Source: WQXF01 sp031552825 (GTDB lineage: Bacteria; Bacillota; Clostridia; Christensenellales; Aristaeellaceae). Taken from it: a DNA stretch of 44,070 bases. The DNA is taken from contig JAVBMD010000017.1 of NCBI GenBank assembly GCA_031552825.1, forward strand, positions 1 to 44,070, written 5' to 3'. Below, piece by piece: positions 1-7,104 of this stretch. Made by a program: the position numbers and the translations under genes. The notes below the pieces were generated by a model that saw nothing but the letters and a program-made list of their open reading frames with translations, was not told where the DNA came from and did not search any database. Numbering within the stretch: position 1 is the stretch's first letter; every line of letters starts with the position of its first letter.

Positions 1-12
1 TAACGGTAAACG

Positions 13-47
13 CAAAGAATCCGTCATTATTCATGACGGATTCTTTG
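13..47. terminator. Hairpin downstream of tRNA-Val
   Basis: A perfect 15-bp inverted repeat (13-27 with 33-47) with a 5-nt loop lies directly 3' of the leftward tRNA-Val gene. It is likely the transcription terminator of that tRNA, although the T-run on the minus strand is weak. It may also serve a gene entering from the left of the window. Confidence 0.7.
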
Positions 48-68
48 TATCAGATTGTCGTCTGATGG

Positions 69-144
69 TGGTGGTCTGTACTGGACTCGAACCAGTGACC
101 CCATCGATGTGAACGATGTGCTCTACCAACTGAGCCAACAGACC
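69..144 (-). tRNA. tRNA-Val (anticodon CAC)
   Basis: The reverse strand folds as a complete cloverleaf. The 7-bp acceptor stem (GGTCTGT with ACAGACC) closes perfectly, the D arm carries AGTTGGTAGA, and the anticodon stem CATCG/CGATG holds the loop TTCACAT, giving anticodon CAC, which reads GTG valine codons. The T arm is ACTGG-TTCGAGT-CCAGT. The 3' CCA is encoded in the DNA (69-71). The gene stands alone, with its own promoter at 164-192 and a hairpin after it. Confidence 0.96.
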
Positions 145-163
145 ACGTCTTGCGACAAGGCCT

Positions 164-192
164 ATCTTATCATGCGATGTGGATTTTGTCAA
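164..192 (-). promoter_or_regulatory. Promoter of tRNA-Val
   Basis: Read on the minus strand, TTGACA (187-192) is followed after exactly 17 nt by TAAGAT (164-169), about 20 nt upstream of the mature tRNA 5' end. This is a strong sigma-A type promoter. The repeats flanking the IS30 element begin only 4 nt upstream of the -35 box, so the insertion just missed the promoter. Confidence 0.85.
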
Positions 193-196
193 TTCT

Positions 197-229
197 GAAA
201 AAAGAGATTGGTTCGAAAAAAGAGATTGG
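197..229 (+). repeat. Left 18-nt direct repeats flanking the IS
   Basis: One and a fraction copies of an 18-nt unit beginning GAAAAAAGAGATTGG (197-214 and 215-229) abut the left end of the IS30 element. The same unit occurs twice on the right at 1807-1840. The repeats are direct, not inverted, so they are not part of the terminal inverted repeats. Confidence 0.85.
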
Positions 230-230
230 A

Positions 231-1806
231 GTAAATTCCCAAAGTAAGATCCACAGTGGACATGGTGTTGGAAGTTAGTGTGAAACGGAAAAGAGGGTGG
301 AATTAAGTCTGGGAAGTTTTCTCTCTGGAGGAAGGAAAAATGCCAGACACAAAGCCGAAGAAAAACAAGCACCTAACACTGGAGGATCGAATGGAGATTC
401 AGGGAAGCTTGGATCACGGGCTAACATTCAAGGCAATCGGACACAGAATCGGTAAGGATCAAACCACGATCTCAAAAGAGGTCAAAAGGCATCTGGAGGT
501 TCAGCTGACGGCGAAAAAGGGGGTGGATGACGGAGGCAATCTGCTCAGGCCGACGCTCTGTCCATCGCTGCTCAAAGCACCTTTCGTCTGCAACCCGTGT
601 ACCAAACGCCATGCACGCTGCCGCTTCGAAAAGCGCTTCTACCGAGCCCAAAGCGCACAGAAGGAGTACGAGCGGATGCTATCTGAATCGCGCGAAGGCG
701 TTCCGCTGAACAAAGAGACCTTCTATGAAATGGATCAAATCATCTCCGAGAGAGTCAAGCGAGGAAAACACTTATATCACATTATGCAATCCAATGACCT
801 AGGGGCATCCAAATCCACCGTGTACCGTCATCTCCATCGCGGTTATCTGTCGGTTAGCGCCATCGATTTTCCACGCGTTGTCAAGTTCAAACCCCGAAGG
901 CAAAAACCGGAAGGCTACGTTCCCGCAAGGGTGAAAATCGGAAGAACGCATAGCGATTTCCTTGCCTACACAGAGGAAAACGAAGTCACGGCTTGGGTGG
1001 AAATGGATACCGTCATCGGTCGGGTTGGCGGCAAAAGCATTCTGACTCTGGACTTTACACTCTGTAACTTCATGATCGGGATTCTTCTTGAGAGCAACAG
1101 CTCAGTTCAAGTAACAGAGAAGATTCGCCTGTTAAAAAGCACCCTGGATGCAAACTCTGTTCGATTTGGCGATGTCTTCCCACTCATTCTCACCGACAAC
1201 GGCGGCGAATTTTCCAATGTATTTGCCGTAGAAAATGATCTGGACGGCATAAAAGAAACATCCCTATTCTTCTGCGATCCATATCAATCCTCTCAAAAAC
1301 CAAGGGTAGAAAAGAACCATACCTTGTTTCGCGACATCGTGCCAAAGGGTGAATCCTTCGATTGTTTTTCGCAGGATACTGTCAACCTTATCTTCTCTCA
1401 CATCAACAGTGTCAAGCGAAAAAGCCTCAACGGCAAAACCGCTTATGAGATGTTTTCCTTTGCCTTTAGTGAAGAACTTACACATCTTCTCGGCATTGTT
1501 CCCATCACAGCCAGAGATGTCGTTCAGGCGCAATGTTTGCTAAAACATATCCTTTTTAGCCACCCGCTCCAGTAAGCATTTCCACAGCTAATTTCCCATT
1601 CTAACTTCCCTGGCGGTGGAACTTTCTCTGAAACGCTCCATTTTCGGGCCTGTTTGCTTTACGCTTTTTCTGCCCTTTCGCCCCTGTTTTATGCGCTCGA
1701 CCGCTATTTAGCGTACGCTTTTCATCTTTTCTCACTCTTTTTTCCACTGGTTTTTCATGGCTACTTCCACACCCCTTACACTGTGGAACTTACTTTGGGA
1801 ATTTAC
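231..1806 (+). mobile_element. IS30-family insertion sequence, complete
   Basis: The ends are a 28-bp inverted repeat pair, 231-258 and 1779-1806, matching at 27 of 28 positions and starting GTAAATTCCC. A single transposase gene (340-1575) occupies the interior. The element is 1576 bp, at the long end for the family, because of about 200 nt of non-coding DNA after the transposase (1576-1778). Composition is less GC-rich than the host genes, consistent with recent arrival. Target-site duplications appear to be long, as the 18-nt repeats lie outside both ends. Everything needed for activity seems intact. Confidence 0.88.
340..1575 (+). CDS. IS30-family transposase
   Basis: This 411-residue protein should cut and join the ends of the surrounding IS. 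Residues 11-50 form a helix-turn-helix of the IS30 type (LTLEDRMEI ... DQTTISKEV). A cysteine-containing segment follows at 74-94. The DDE catalytic core is visible: D223 in EMDTVIG, D286 in LTDNGGEF and E324 in KPRVEKNH. The start ATG at 340 has GGAGG 7-10 nt upstream. The reading frame is uninterrupted and the catalytic triad is complete, so the gene is probably functional. The family call rests on the HTH plus the TDNGGEF and RVEKNH motifs. Confidence 0.93.
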   Translation: MPDTKPKKNKHLTLEDRMEIQGSLDHGLTFKAIGHRIGKDQTTISKEVKRHLEVQLTAKKGVDDGGNLLRPTLCPSLLKAPFVCNPCTKRHARCRFEKRFYRAQSAQKEYERMLSESREGVPLNKETFYEMDQIISERVKRGKHLYHIMQSNDLGASKSTVYRHLHRGYLSVSAIDFPRVVKFKPRRQKPEGYVPARVKIGRTHSDFLAYTEENEVTAWVEMDTVIGRVGGKSILTLDFTLCNFMIGILLESNSSVQVTEKIRLLKSTLDANSVRFGDVFPLILTDNGGEFSNVFAVENDLDGIKETSLFFCDPYQSSQKPRVEKNHTLFRDIVPKGESFDCFSQDTVNLIFSHINSVKRKSLNGKTAYEMFSFAFSEELTHLLGIVPITARDVVQAQCLLKHILFSHPLQ

Positions 1807-1840
1807 GAAAAAGAGATTGGTTCGAAAAAAGAGATTGGTT
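1807..1840 (+). repeat. Right 18-nt direct repeats flanking the IS
   Basis: Two copies of the 18-nt unit (1807-1823, one A shorter, and 1824-1840) directly follow the right inverted repeat. With the left copies they suggest either a long target duplication or insertion into a pre-existing tandem repeat. Between here and the next gene (1841-1939) I see only a weak hairpin around 1878-1903 and no convincing promoter. Confidence 0.8.
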
Positions 1841-1939
1841 CCATCCGCACATGCGAGCGAAGTTCACGTAAAATTCAATAAGGGCGTTTGGCCCGCTTAT
1901 TAAGGTTGATGAATTCCGCAAGCAAGATGGAGGCCCTAT

Positions 1940-3196
1940 ATGAAAATGCCTTATAAAAAAAGCTTTCCCGATATTTCCCCACAGTCGGCACACCGGCCCT
2001 TAAGCGCAACCCGCCCATTGGGCACAGGCGGCGCGTTCAGCCCGGCGTGTAACAACCAATGCAAGCCTTGTTCCCCGACATGCACGCCAAGGCCGCCCAG
2101 CCCGCCTTGTCCGCCATGCCCGACATGTCCGACTTGTCCGGCATGCCCGCCGTGCCCGACTCCCGAGTTTCCCGCCGTGACTTGTACCCCTGCGTTTGAG
2201 TTGTTTTCAGATCAGGTATTGCAAATCCCCACCACCGCCGTCGTTATACCCAACGCATTTAACAGCAACGATGGCCCTGCCCCATACACGGTGCTAGAGG
2301 CTACGTTTATGAACGAGCAACTGCCGCTTCCCGGGCTTGCATTCACATCGCTTGGGAGCAACCGCTATACTTTATCCTCCAGCGTTTCGCCCATGGTACA
2401 AGTACGATACCGCGATGGCAACAACACGCTGCGCGCAAAACTCGTGCAGGCGCCGATGCAACTGACGGGTACCGTAACTTCGCTGGTCGATCCCGGCACT
2501 GTGCATTGGTGGGCTCATATGCTAAGCGGCAGCATCAGCAACCTCATGCTCTCGGGTACGACGCTGAGCTTTGCCGCCACAGCGGCTATCGATGTCATCG
2601 CGATCCCGAGCATGCCGGACAATTTCCCGGTATTAAGGGATTTCACCTGCGCACAGCAGCCGCCTGTGCGGGCGACATGCAGGGGCATATACCCCTTGGA
2701 GAGCTACTGCCAACTATCGAGCTTTCTTCCCGGAGCATCGACAATTGCGATTCCCTTTGAGCCGTTGGGGACGCCGCCATACATCAATCCCATCGCAACC
2801 TCTCTCGGAGGCGTGCCCTATGTGCTGCGCGTGCTGCAACTGCCGCTAGAGACCACGATGATCGATTTGGCGTTCCCGATCACATTGAGCTATCTCGACG
2901 GCACTATCCAAATCCAGACGCAATCCACCGTACTGCTCATGTCGCTGCTGATGCAGGGCATCGCTGACGTGCCGGGTACGCGGATCATTGCGGATCTGTC
3001 GGTTCCGAACATTATTCCCGCCGTTACGGCAACCCCGCCGGCGCTTACGGTTCAGTCGGTATTCCTCTCGGGCCGCATCGCCGCGCTTGGCGAAAGCGCA
3101 CAGGTGCTGGTTACCGACGCGGTGCAGTGCGGCGAGGCGCCGGTCGCCGTTTGCCAGCCCATTATCCCTCCGCCAACGGCGGAGATCACCGGATAA
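1940..3196 (+). CDS. Cys/Pro-rich probable surface or spore-coat protein
   Basis: No family is recognised for this 418-residue protein. Residues about 38-75 form a striking low-complexity tract of CPxCP repeats (PCPPCPTCPTCPACPPCP), holding most of the cysteines. The rest is rich in Thr, Ser, Ala, Pro and hydrophobic beta-type stretches, with no obvious catalytic motif, signal peptide or membrane segment. Such composition resembles structural proteins of spore coats or exosporia, where Cys clusters crosslink. The start ATG 1940 has GGAGG 6 nt upstream; a second ATG follows two codons later. Only 17 nt separate it from the glycosyltransferase downstream, so the two are probably co-transcribed. 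The Thr/Ser-rich body would be a plausible substrate for that enzyme. Function is inferred, not shown. Confidence 0.7.
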   Translation: MKMPYKKSFPDISPQSAHRPLSATRPLGTGGAFSPACNNQCKPCSPTCTPRPPSPPCPPCPTCPTCPACPPCPTPEFPAVTCTPAFELFSDQVLQIPTTAVVIPNAFNSNDGPAPYTVLEATFMNEQLPLPGLAFTSLGSNRYTLSSSVSPMVQVRYRDGNNTLRAKLVQAPMQLTGTVTSLVDPGTVHWWAHMLSGSISNLMLSGTTLSFAATAAIDVIAIPSMPDNFPVLRDFTCAQQPPVRATCRGIYPLESYCQLSSFLPGASTIAIPFEPLGTPPYINPIATSLGGVPYVLRVLQLPLETTMIDLAFPITLSYLDGTIQIQTQSTVLLMSLLMQGIADVPGTRIIADLSVPNIIPAVTATPPALTVQSVFLSGRIAALGESAQVLVTDAVQCGEAPVAVCQPIIPPPTAEITG

Positions 3197-3213
3197 GCGG
3201 AGGAGGGAACGCT

Positions 3214-4131
3214 TTGACCGCATCGGCTTCGATCATCCTTGCCAGCCGCAACGAGGGCGCCATGCTTTCGCGAACGCTGGATTCTATGCTGGGCGCTTTC
3301 TGCGAAATGCCGTATGAGATCATCGTGGTGGACGACGGCTCCACCGACGGAAGCGCCTCGTCCGTTTCGCTTGCCGCCGATGCCCCGGTGCGCGTGATCC
3401 GCACGCCGGGGCTGGGCGTGGCACCAGCGCGCAACGCGGGCGCGCGGCTTGCCAGCGGCGAAATGCTGGTGTTTTGCGATGCCCACATCGCGGTGCCGAA
3501 TGGCTGGCTGGACACGCTTGCCCGCACGCTGGAAGAACAGCGTTGCGACGCAGTCACGCCGGGAATCGCCCCGCTGTCGTCCGAATCCTTCATTCCCCTA
3601 TACAAGTTTGCCTTTTCCGCGCCGCTGCATGCGGTAGGATGCGGACGTGTCTTTCGCACGCTGATCGACAACGCTTGGCTACCGGGGCACAGCGATCCCG
3701 TGGCGTGTCCCATTCTCAGCGGCGGCTGTTTCGCGGTGCGGCGCGAGGCATGGGAACACATCGGAGGGTACGAGGATGCCTTTCGCGGCTACGGCTATGA
3801 TGAGGAAGAGATTTCGCTCAAGCTTTGGCTGTTCGGGTACCGCCTTATGACCGTTCCGGAACTCGTTATCCGCCATCGGTTCCGCTCCTCCGCGCCGTAC
3901 CGGATGCACAATGAGGACATGATGCACAACCGGATGTATGCGGCCATGTGCCACTTCAGCGACGAACGAACGCAACGCCTCTTAAGCAGCATGCGGCTGT
4001 TCCCTGCGTTTGAGTGCGCGCGGCAGGAGGTATTTACGGCCGACAATTTGGCGCGCAAGCGCGCGGCATATTGTGCCGCGCGCACGCACGATGACGACTG
4101 GTACTTCCGTAAATTCTCGCTGGAAATTTAG
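3214..4131 (+). CDS. Family-2/27-like glycosyltransferase (GalNAc-T-like)
   Basis: A 305-residue GT-A fold glycosyltransferase. The nucleotide-binding start SIILASRNEG (6-15) and VVDDGSTDG (38-46) are typical of family 2. The metal-binding motif is DAH (89-91) rather than DxD, and there is GYGYDEEEISLKLW (192-205) followed by a histidine (H221) in VIRHRF. DxH plus an acidic E-rich motif and a late His is the pattern of polypeptide N-acetylgalactosaminyltransferases (GT27). No signal peptide or membrane segment is seen, so it would act in the cytoplasm. The start is taken as TTG 3214 because AGGAGGG sits 7 nt upstream. The upstream ATG at 3127 would overlap the previous gene and lacks a site. 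The likely acceptor is the adjacent Cys/Pro/Thr-rich protein, by inference. Confidence 0.85.
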   Translation: MTASASIILASRNEGAMLSRTLDSMLGAFCEMPYEIIVVDDGSTDGSASSVSLAADAPVRVIRTPGLGVAPARNAGARLASGEMLVFCDAHIAVPNGWLDTLARTLEEQRCDAVTPGIAPLSSESFIPLYKFAFSAPLHAVGCGRVFRTLIDNAWLPGHSDPVACPILSGGCFAVRREAWEHIGGYEDAFRGYGYDEEEISLKLWLFGYRLMTVPELVIRHRFRSSAPYRMHNEDMMHNRMYAAMCHFSDERTQRLLSSMRLFPAFECARQEVFTADNLARKRAAYCAARTHDDDWYFRKFSLEI

Positions 4132-4171
4132 CAACGCGGGGAAGGAAGCGCTTTGACGCCGCTTCGCTTGC

Positions 4172-4576
4172 TTACTTCACCTTGATCGTGCTTGGGCCAT
4201 CGGAAAAGCTGAAGACTTCCGCAACGGCTACGTCGATGTAGAGCAGCTCGAAGTCCGGGTTGGTCGGCTCGCCGTAGATGCCCTTGATTGGCGGATTTTC
4301 GTTGAGCGCACGGGTCTTCCCCGCGAGATCCTCCACAAACACGGCCTTGCCGTTTACCGCCACCGATTCGAAGGTGTTCGGGTTCCAGGTGCAGAAGCTG
4401 ACCTGCGGATTGGCCTTCATCTGGGCGAACACGGGTTTCTTGTTGCTGGTGCAGAAGTAAACCTTGTCGCCGTCGACCCACAGCACTTGGAAGATGCGGG
4501 TCGCCGCCGCGCCGTTCGCCGCAGTGGCCATGGTGCCGTTAGGATTTTCGCTCAGGAAGTTTTGATAGTTTTTCAT
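4172..4576 (-). CDS. Pyridoxamine 5'-phosphate oxidase-fold flavoprotein
   Basis: A 134-residue protein with the split beta-barrel of the PNPOx-like family: TRIFQVLWVDGDKVYFCTSN, KPVFAQMKANPQVSFCTWNP and a C-terminal ELLYIDV-AEVFSF strand. Such small members usually bind FMN or F420 and reduce small molecules; the substrate is unknown. ATG 4576 has a perfect AGGAGG 8 nt upstream. Transcription starts from a promoter at 4716-4744 covered by two copies of the operator that also precedes the Rrf2 gene, so it is almost certainly a regulated target of that repressor. It converges on the glycosyltransferase, 40 nt apart. Confidence 0.85.
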   Translation of the reverse strand: MKNYQNFLSENPNGTMATAANGAAATRIFQVLWVDGDKVYFCTSNKKPVFAQMKANPQVSFCTWNPNTFESVAVNGKAVFVEDLAGKTRALNENPPIKGIYGEPTNPDFELLYIDVAVAEVFSFSDGPSTIKVK

Positions 4577-4695
4577 TTGGGTGTTCCTCCTAAAGATGAT
4601 TTATATGAAGCAACCATCTCGGTTACAGCATATCGCAAAAAAATTTGCTCCCTCTTCGGTGTTGTTTGATCCGAATACGTTCGCCGCCGACCCCG

Positions 4696-4718
4696 GATGT
4701 AACCCCGACGGTTTCATC
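4696..4718. promoter_or_regulatory. Degenerate Rrf2 operator over the -10 box
   Basis: This 23-nt stretch (GATGTAACCCCGACGGTTTCATC broken here as GATGTAA-N6-CGGTTTCATC) matches the operator at 4732-4754 at 17 of 23 positions, keeping both half-sites. It lies 36 nt from that copy and overlaps the -10 element of the same promoter. It is probably a second, weaker repressor site. Confidence 0.55.
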
Positions 4719-4754
4719 ATAGCACAATCGTCATGTAATGTCAACGGTTACATC
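4716..4754 (-). promoter_or_regulatory. Promoter and main Rrf2 operator of the PNPOx-fold gene
   Basis: On the minus strand TTGACA (4739-4744) and TATGAT (4716-4721) are separated by 17 nt. The -35 box is embedded in the inverted repeat ATGTAA-N9-TTACAT (4733-4753), identical to the site in front of the Rrf2 gene. The operator also overlaps the Rrf2 stop codon. Binding here would block RNA polymerase. The transcript would carry a leader of about 130 nt. Confidence 0.8.
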
Positions 4755-5163
4755 GATTTAGCAAATCCGCCAAGGTCACGCCCGCCAAGCTTTCTTCCAT
4801 CGCTGTCTGCGCCCCCGCCATGTGGAGATCCAGTACGCCGTGGATGCTGCGACCCACCGGGCAGTTAGGGTTGGGCGCCTCGTGAAAGCCAAAGAGCCGA
4901 TCCTCTTCGAAAAGGTCCACCGCTTGAGCGATATCCAGCAGGGTGATATCCTCCGGTTTTTTTAACAGATAGGTTCCGCCGGTACCGGCTAAGGCTTCAA
5001 TCAGCCCCGCTTTTTTGAGCTTCCCCATAATTTTGCGGATGATGACCGGATTGGTGCCGACGCTGCCCGCAATGAAGTCGCTGGTCACCTTATACTCGTT
5101 CTTAAAAACCTCGACGCAAAGCAGGATATGCACCGCGACCGAGAATCTGCTGCTGATTTGCAT
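4741..5163 (-). CDS. Rrf2-family transcriptional regulator
   Basis: A 140-residue winged-helix regulator. The N-terminus (SSRFSVAVHILLCVEVF) and the HTH with wing (TSDFIAGSVGTNPVIIRKIMGKLKKAGLIEA, written in parts at about residues 27-57, then GTGGTYLLKKPEDITLLDI) are classic Rrf2. IscR-type members have three clustered cysteines for an Fe-S cluster; here that loop (90-104) keeps only C101, with C16 and C138 elsewhere, so it more likely senses through a thiol or small ligand, as in YwnA/CymR-like members. ATG 5163 is preceded by AGGTG. Its promoter carries the same operator as the downstream PNPOx-fold gene, implying autoregulation. Confidence 0.92.
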   Translation of the reverse strand: MQISSRFSVAVHILLCVEVFKNEYKVTSDFIAGSVGTNPVIIRKIMGKLKKAGLIEALAGTGGTYLLKKPEDITLLDIAQAVDLFEEDRLFGFHEAPNPNCPVGRSIHGVLDLHMAGAQTAMEESLAGVTLADLLNRCNR

Positions 5164-5181
5164 TTAATTCACCTCGCAAGC

Positions 5182-5225
5182 AGCTTAACATGCCAACGAT
5201 GTAATGTCAACGGTTACACATCGTT
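5182..5225 (-). promoter_or_regulatory. Promoter and operator of the Rrf2 gene
   Basis: TTGACA (5205-5210) and TAAGCT (5182-5187) are 17 nt apart on the minus strand. The -35 box lies inside an inverted repeat: AACGATGT (5195-5202) pairs with ACATCGTT (5218-5225). The 21-nt core is identical to the site at 4733-4753. This fits negative autoregulation. Confidence 0.78.
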
Positions 5226-5249
5226 GCGCAAGGCTGCGCCGCCGCATGT

Positions 5250-5273
5250 AAAAAAGAAGCCCGTTCGGACTTC
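5250..5273 (-). terminator. Terminator of the GH3 gene
   Basis: On the minus strand the hairpin GAAGTCC-GAAC-GGGCTTC (7 bp including one G-T pair) is followed by six T residues. It lies about 50 nt after the stop of the GH3 gene and ends the CotH-GH3 transcript. Confidence 0.85.
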
Positions 5274-5325
5274 TCGAAGCGCGCCCGCCCCAAGCAGCGG
5301 CGCTTGGAGCGGGGCTGGATATCGG

Positions 5326-7029
5326 TTACAGGCGTGTATCCCACTTGCCGCAGAAGGCATCCACCGGGCTGACGCCCTTGAAGGCCGAGCGCCCCATCAA
5401 TTTTTCGATCACCGCCTCGAGCATCGTGTCGGCGGAGGCGTAGGTGTTGATGTAGGTCTTGACACGCGGGATGTCCAGCAGATGATAGGGATTCTCCACC
5501 GACACCGCCAGCGTCGGGATGCTGGCGCTATAGTGCGGGCAGTTAGCGCCCATGGGCTGCTGCCACTCGATGCGCACCGTGGTTTGGTTGGACTTGGTGA
5601 CCATATTGACGCAGTAAATGGCCAGATCGTAGGCTTCGGTAAACTCGCGTTCCATGGCCACCTTGCCCTCAAGGAAGCTCTGCGGCACAAAGGTAGTGAC
5701 CTCAAAGCCCTCTCGCTCCAGCAATTCCTTAAAGTGATCGCATACACCCTGCTTGGCGGAGTAGGCGACGCCCGCTGCCGATTCGATGGGATAGTACAGC
5801 ACGCGCGGCGTTTTCTTGACCGAGAGGGGTAGGATGCCCTTTTCTTCTTTTACGAGGGTGACGGAGCGATCGGCGCACTGGCGCGCCCAATCCAGATGCT
5901 CTGCGCAGCCGATGACCTTGCGGGCGCCGTCGATCGTGGGTACCGGACGCCCCTTGTGCAGCCCCAGCGCCGCCTTGAGCGCCAGCACGCGCACGACCGC
6001 CTCGTCCAAGCGCTCCGGCGTAATGACGCCTTCCTCATAGCCGCGAACCATGAAGTCAAAATCCTCTTGCATGTTGCGGGTGAACAGAAACATATCGGCG
6101 CCGGCGGCGATGGCCTGCGGAACCGCCTTGCTGCGGGGCATAGGAATGGTCATGCCGGCCATGGTGGAAGCATCGGTGACGATCAAACCGTTAAAGCCCA
6201 GCTTGCCGCGAAGCAGCCCTTGCATCATCTCCGGCGAGAGCGAGGCGGGCAGCACATCCTCATCGCGCAGGGCGGGATTCAGCTTCTTGCTCCAGGCGGG
6301 CTGCATGATATGGCCGATCATGACGGTCAGCGCTCCGGCCTCGATGCATTCCTTGTAGATATGGCCGTAGGTCTTCTCCCACTCATCGGCCGAAAGCGAA
6401 TTGACGCTGGAAAGCAGGTGCTGGTCGCGCTCGTCCACGCCGTCGCCGGGGAAATGCTTGATCGAGGCGGCAACGCCTTCCTGCTGCACGGCCTCCACAT
6501 AGGCGCGCCCCATGCGCAGCACGCGCTCCGGATCCGAGCCGAAGGTGCGCGTGTTGGTGATGGGGTTATGGTAATTGTAGTCGATGTCGATGATCGGGGC
6601 GAACGCCCAGTTCGCGCCGACGGCGGCGCCCTCGCGGCCGCAGAGCGTGCCCAAGCGCTGGCCGAAGGCCGCATCGTCGGTGGCGGCGATCGCCATGGGC
6701 GAGCCAATCAGCGTGCCCTCCTCAACGATACCGTTGCCGCCCTTTTCCAGATTGGCGGCAATCAGCATCGGCAGCGGCATGCGCTCATGCAACAGGCGGG
6801 TATATTCCACTGCCTGCTCCGTGGGCATCGGGCGATACATGATGCCGCCCGGCTCCATCACTTGCAGGATGCGATCGATTTCCGCAGCGTCGCCGCTGGC
6901 GGCGATCAGGCAGAACAGTTGCCCTAGCTTTTGTTTGGTGGTCAGTTGAGAAAGCGTCCATTCCACCCACTGCTGGGCTTCGGAATCCAGAGAGAACGGT
7001 TTTTTCGCCAAAAAGGGATAGGCGGACAT
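5326..7029 (-). CDS. Glycoside hydrolase family 3 protein
   Basis: A 567-residue GH3 enzyme of the beta-N-acetylhexosaminidase/beta-glucosidase type. The N-terminal barrel shows KHFPGDG (191-197) with the RDQH motif nearby and the nucleophile D286 in LIVTDAS. A C-terminal GH3 domain begins near 365 (CADRSVTLVKEEKGILPL). It is longer than NagZ (about 340 residues) and shorter than BglX-type enzymes. No signal peptide is seen, so it is probably intracellular, acting on imported sugars or muropeptides. The start is set at ATG 7029, which has GAAGGAG upstream; earlier in-frame codons have no site. It lies 75 nt downstream of the CotH-like gene with no terminator between, suggesting one transcript. 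Substrate cannot be decided from sequence. Confidence 0.9.
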   Translation of the reverse strand: MSAYPFLAKKPFSLDSEAQQWVEWTLSQLTTKQKLGQLFCLIAASGDAAEIDRILQVMEPGGIMYRPMPTEQAVEYTRLLHERMPLPMLIAANLEKGGNGIVEEGTLIGSPMAIAATDDAAFGQRLGTLCGREGAAVGANWAFAPIIDIDYNYHNPITNTRTFGSDPERVLRMGRAYVEAVQQEGVAASIKHFPGDGVDERDQHLLSSVNSLSADEWEKTYGHIYKECIEAGALTVMIGHIMQPAWSKKLNPALRDEDVLPASLSPEMMQGLLRGKLGFNGLIVTDASTMAGMTIPMPRSKAVPQAIAAGADMFLFTRNMQEDFDFMVRGYEEGVITPERLDEAVVRVLALKAALGLHKGRPVPTIDGARKVIGCAEHLDWARQCADRSVTLVKEEKGILPLSVKKTPRVLYYPIESAAGVAYSAKQGVCDHFKELLEREGFEVTTFVPQSFLEGKVAMEREFTEAYDLAIYCVNMVTKSNQTTVRIEWQQPMGANCPHYSASIPTLAVSVENPYHLLDIPRVKTYINTYASADTMLEAVIEKLMGRSAFKGVSPVDAFCGKWDTRL

Positions 7030-7104
7030 ACGATCACGCTCCTTCGTGCAAGATGAACATAGTATAGCACATAAAGCGGACGCAAAGCACAACTAAAACG
7101 TTTT

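Noticed and set aside
2050..2170. CRISPR-like or tandem DNA repeat array
   Set aside because: The regularity comes from CPxCP codons in the coding frame; there are no unique spacers of constant length.
4132..4171. Convergent terminator between the GalNAc-T-like gene and the PNPOx-fold gene
   Set aside because: Only a 6-bp stem GAAGCG/CGCTTC is present, without T-runs on either strand; too weak to call.
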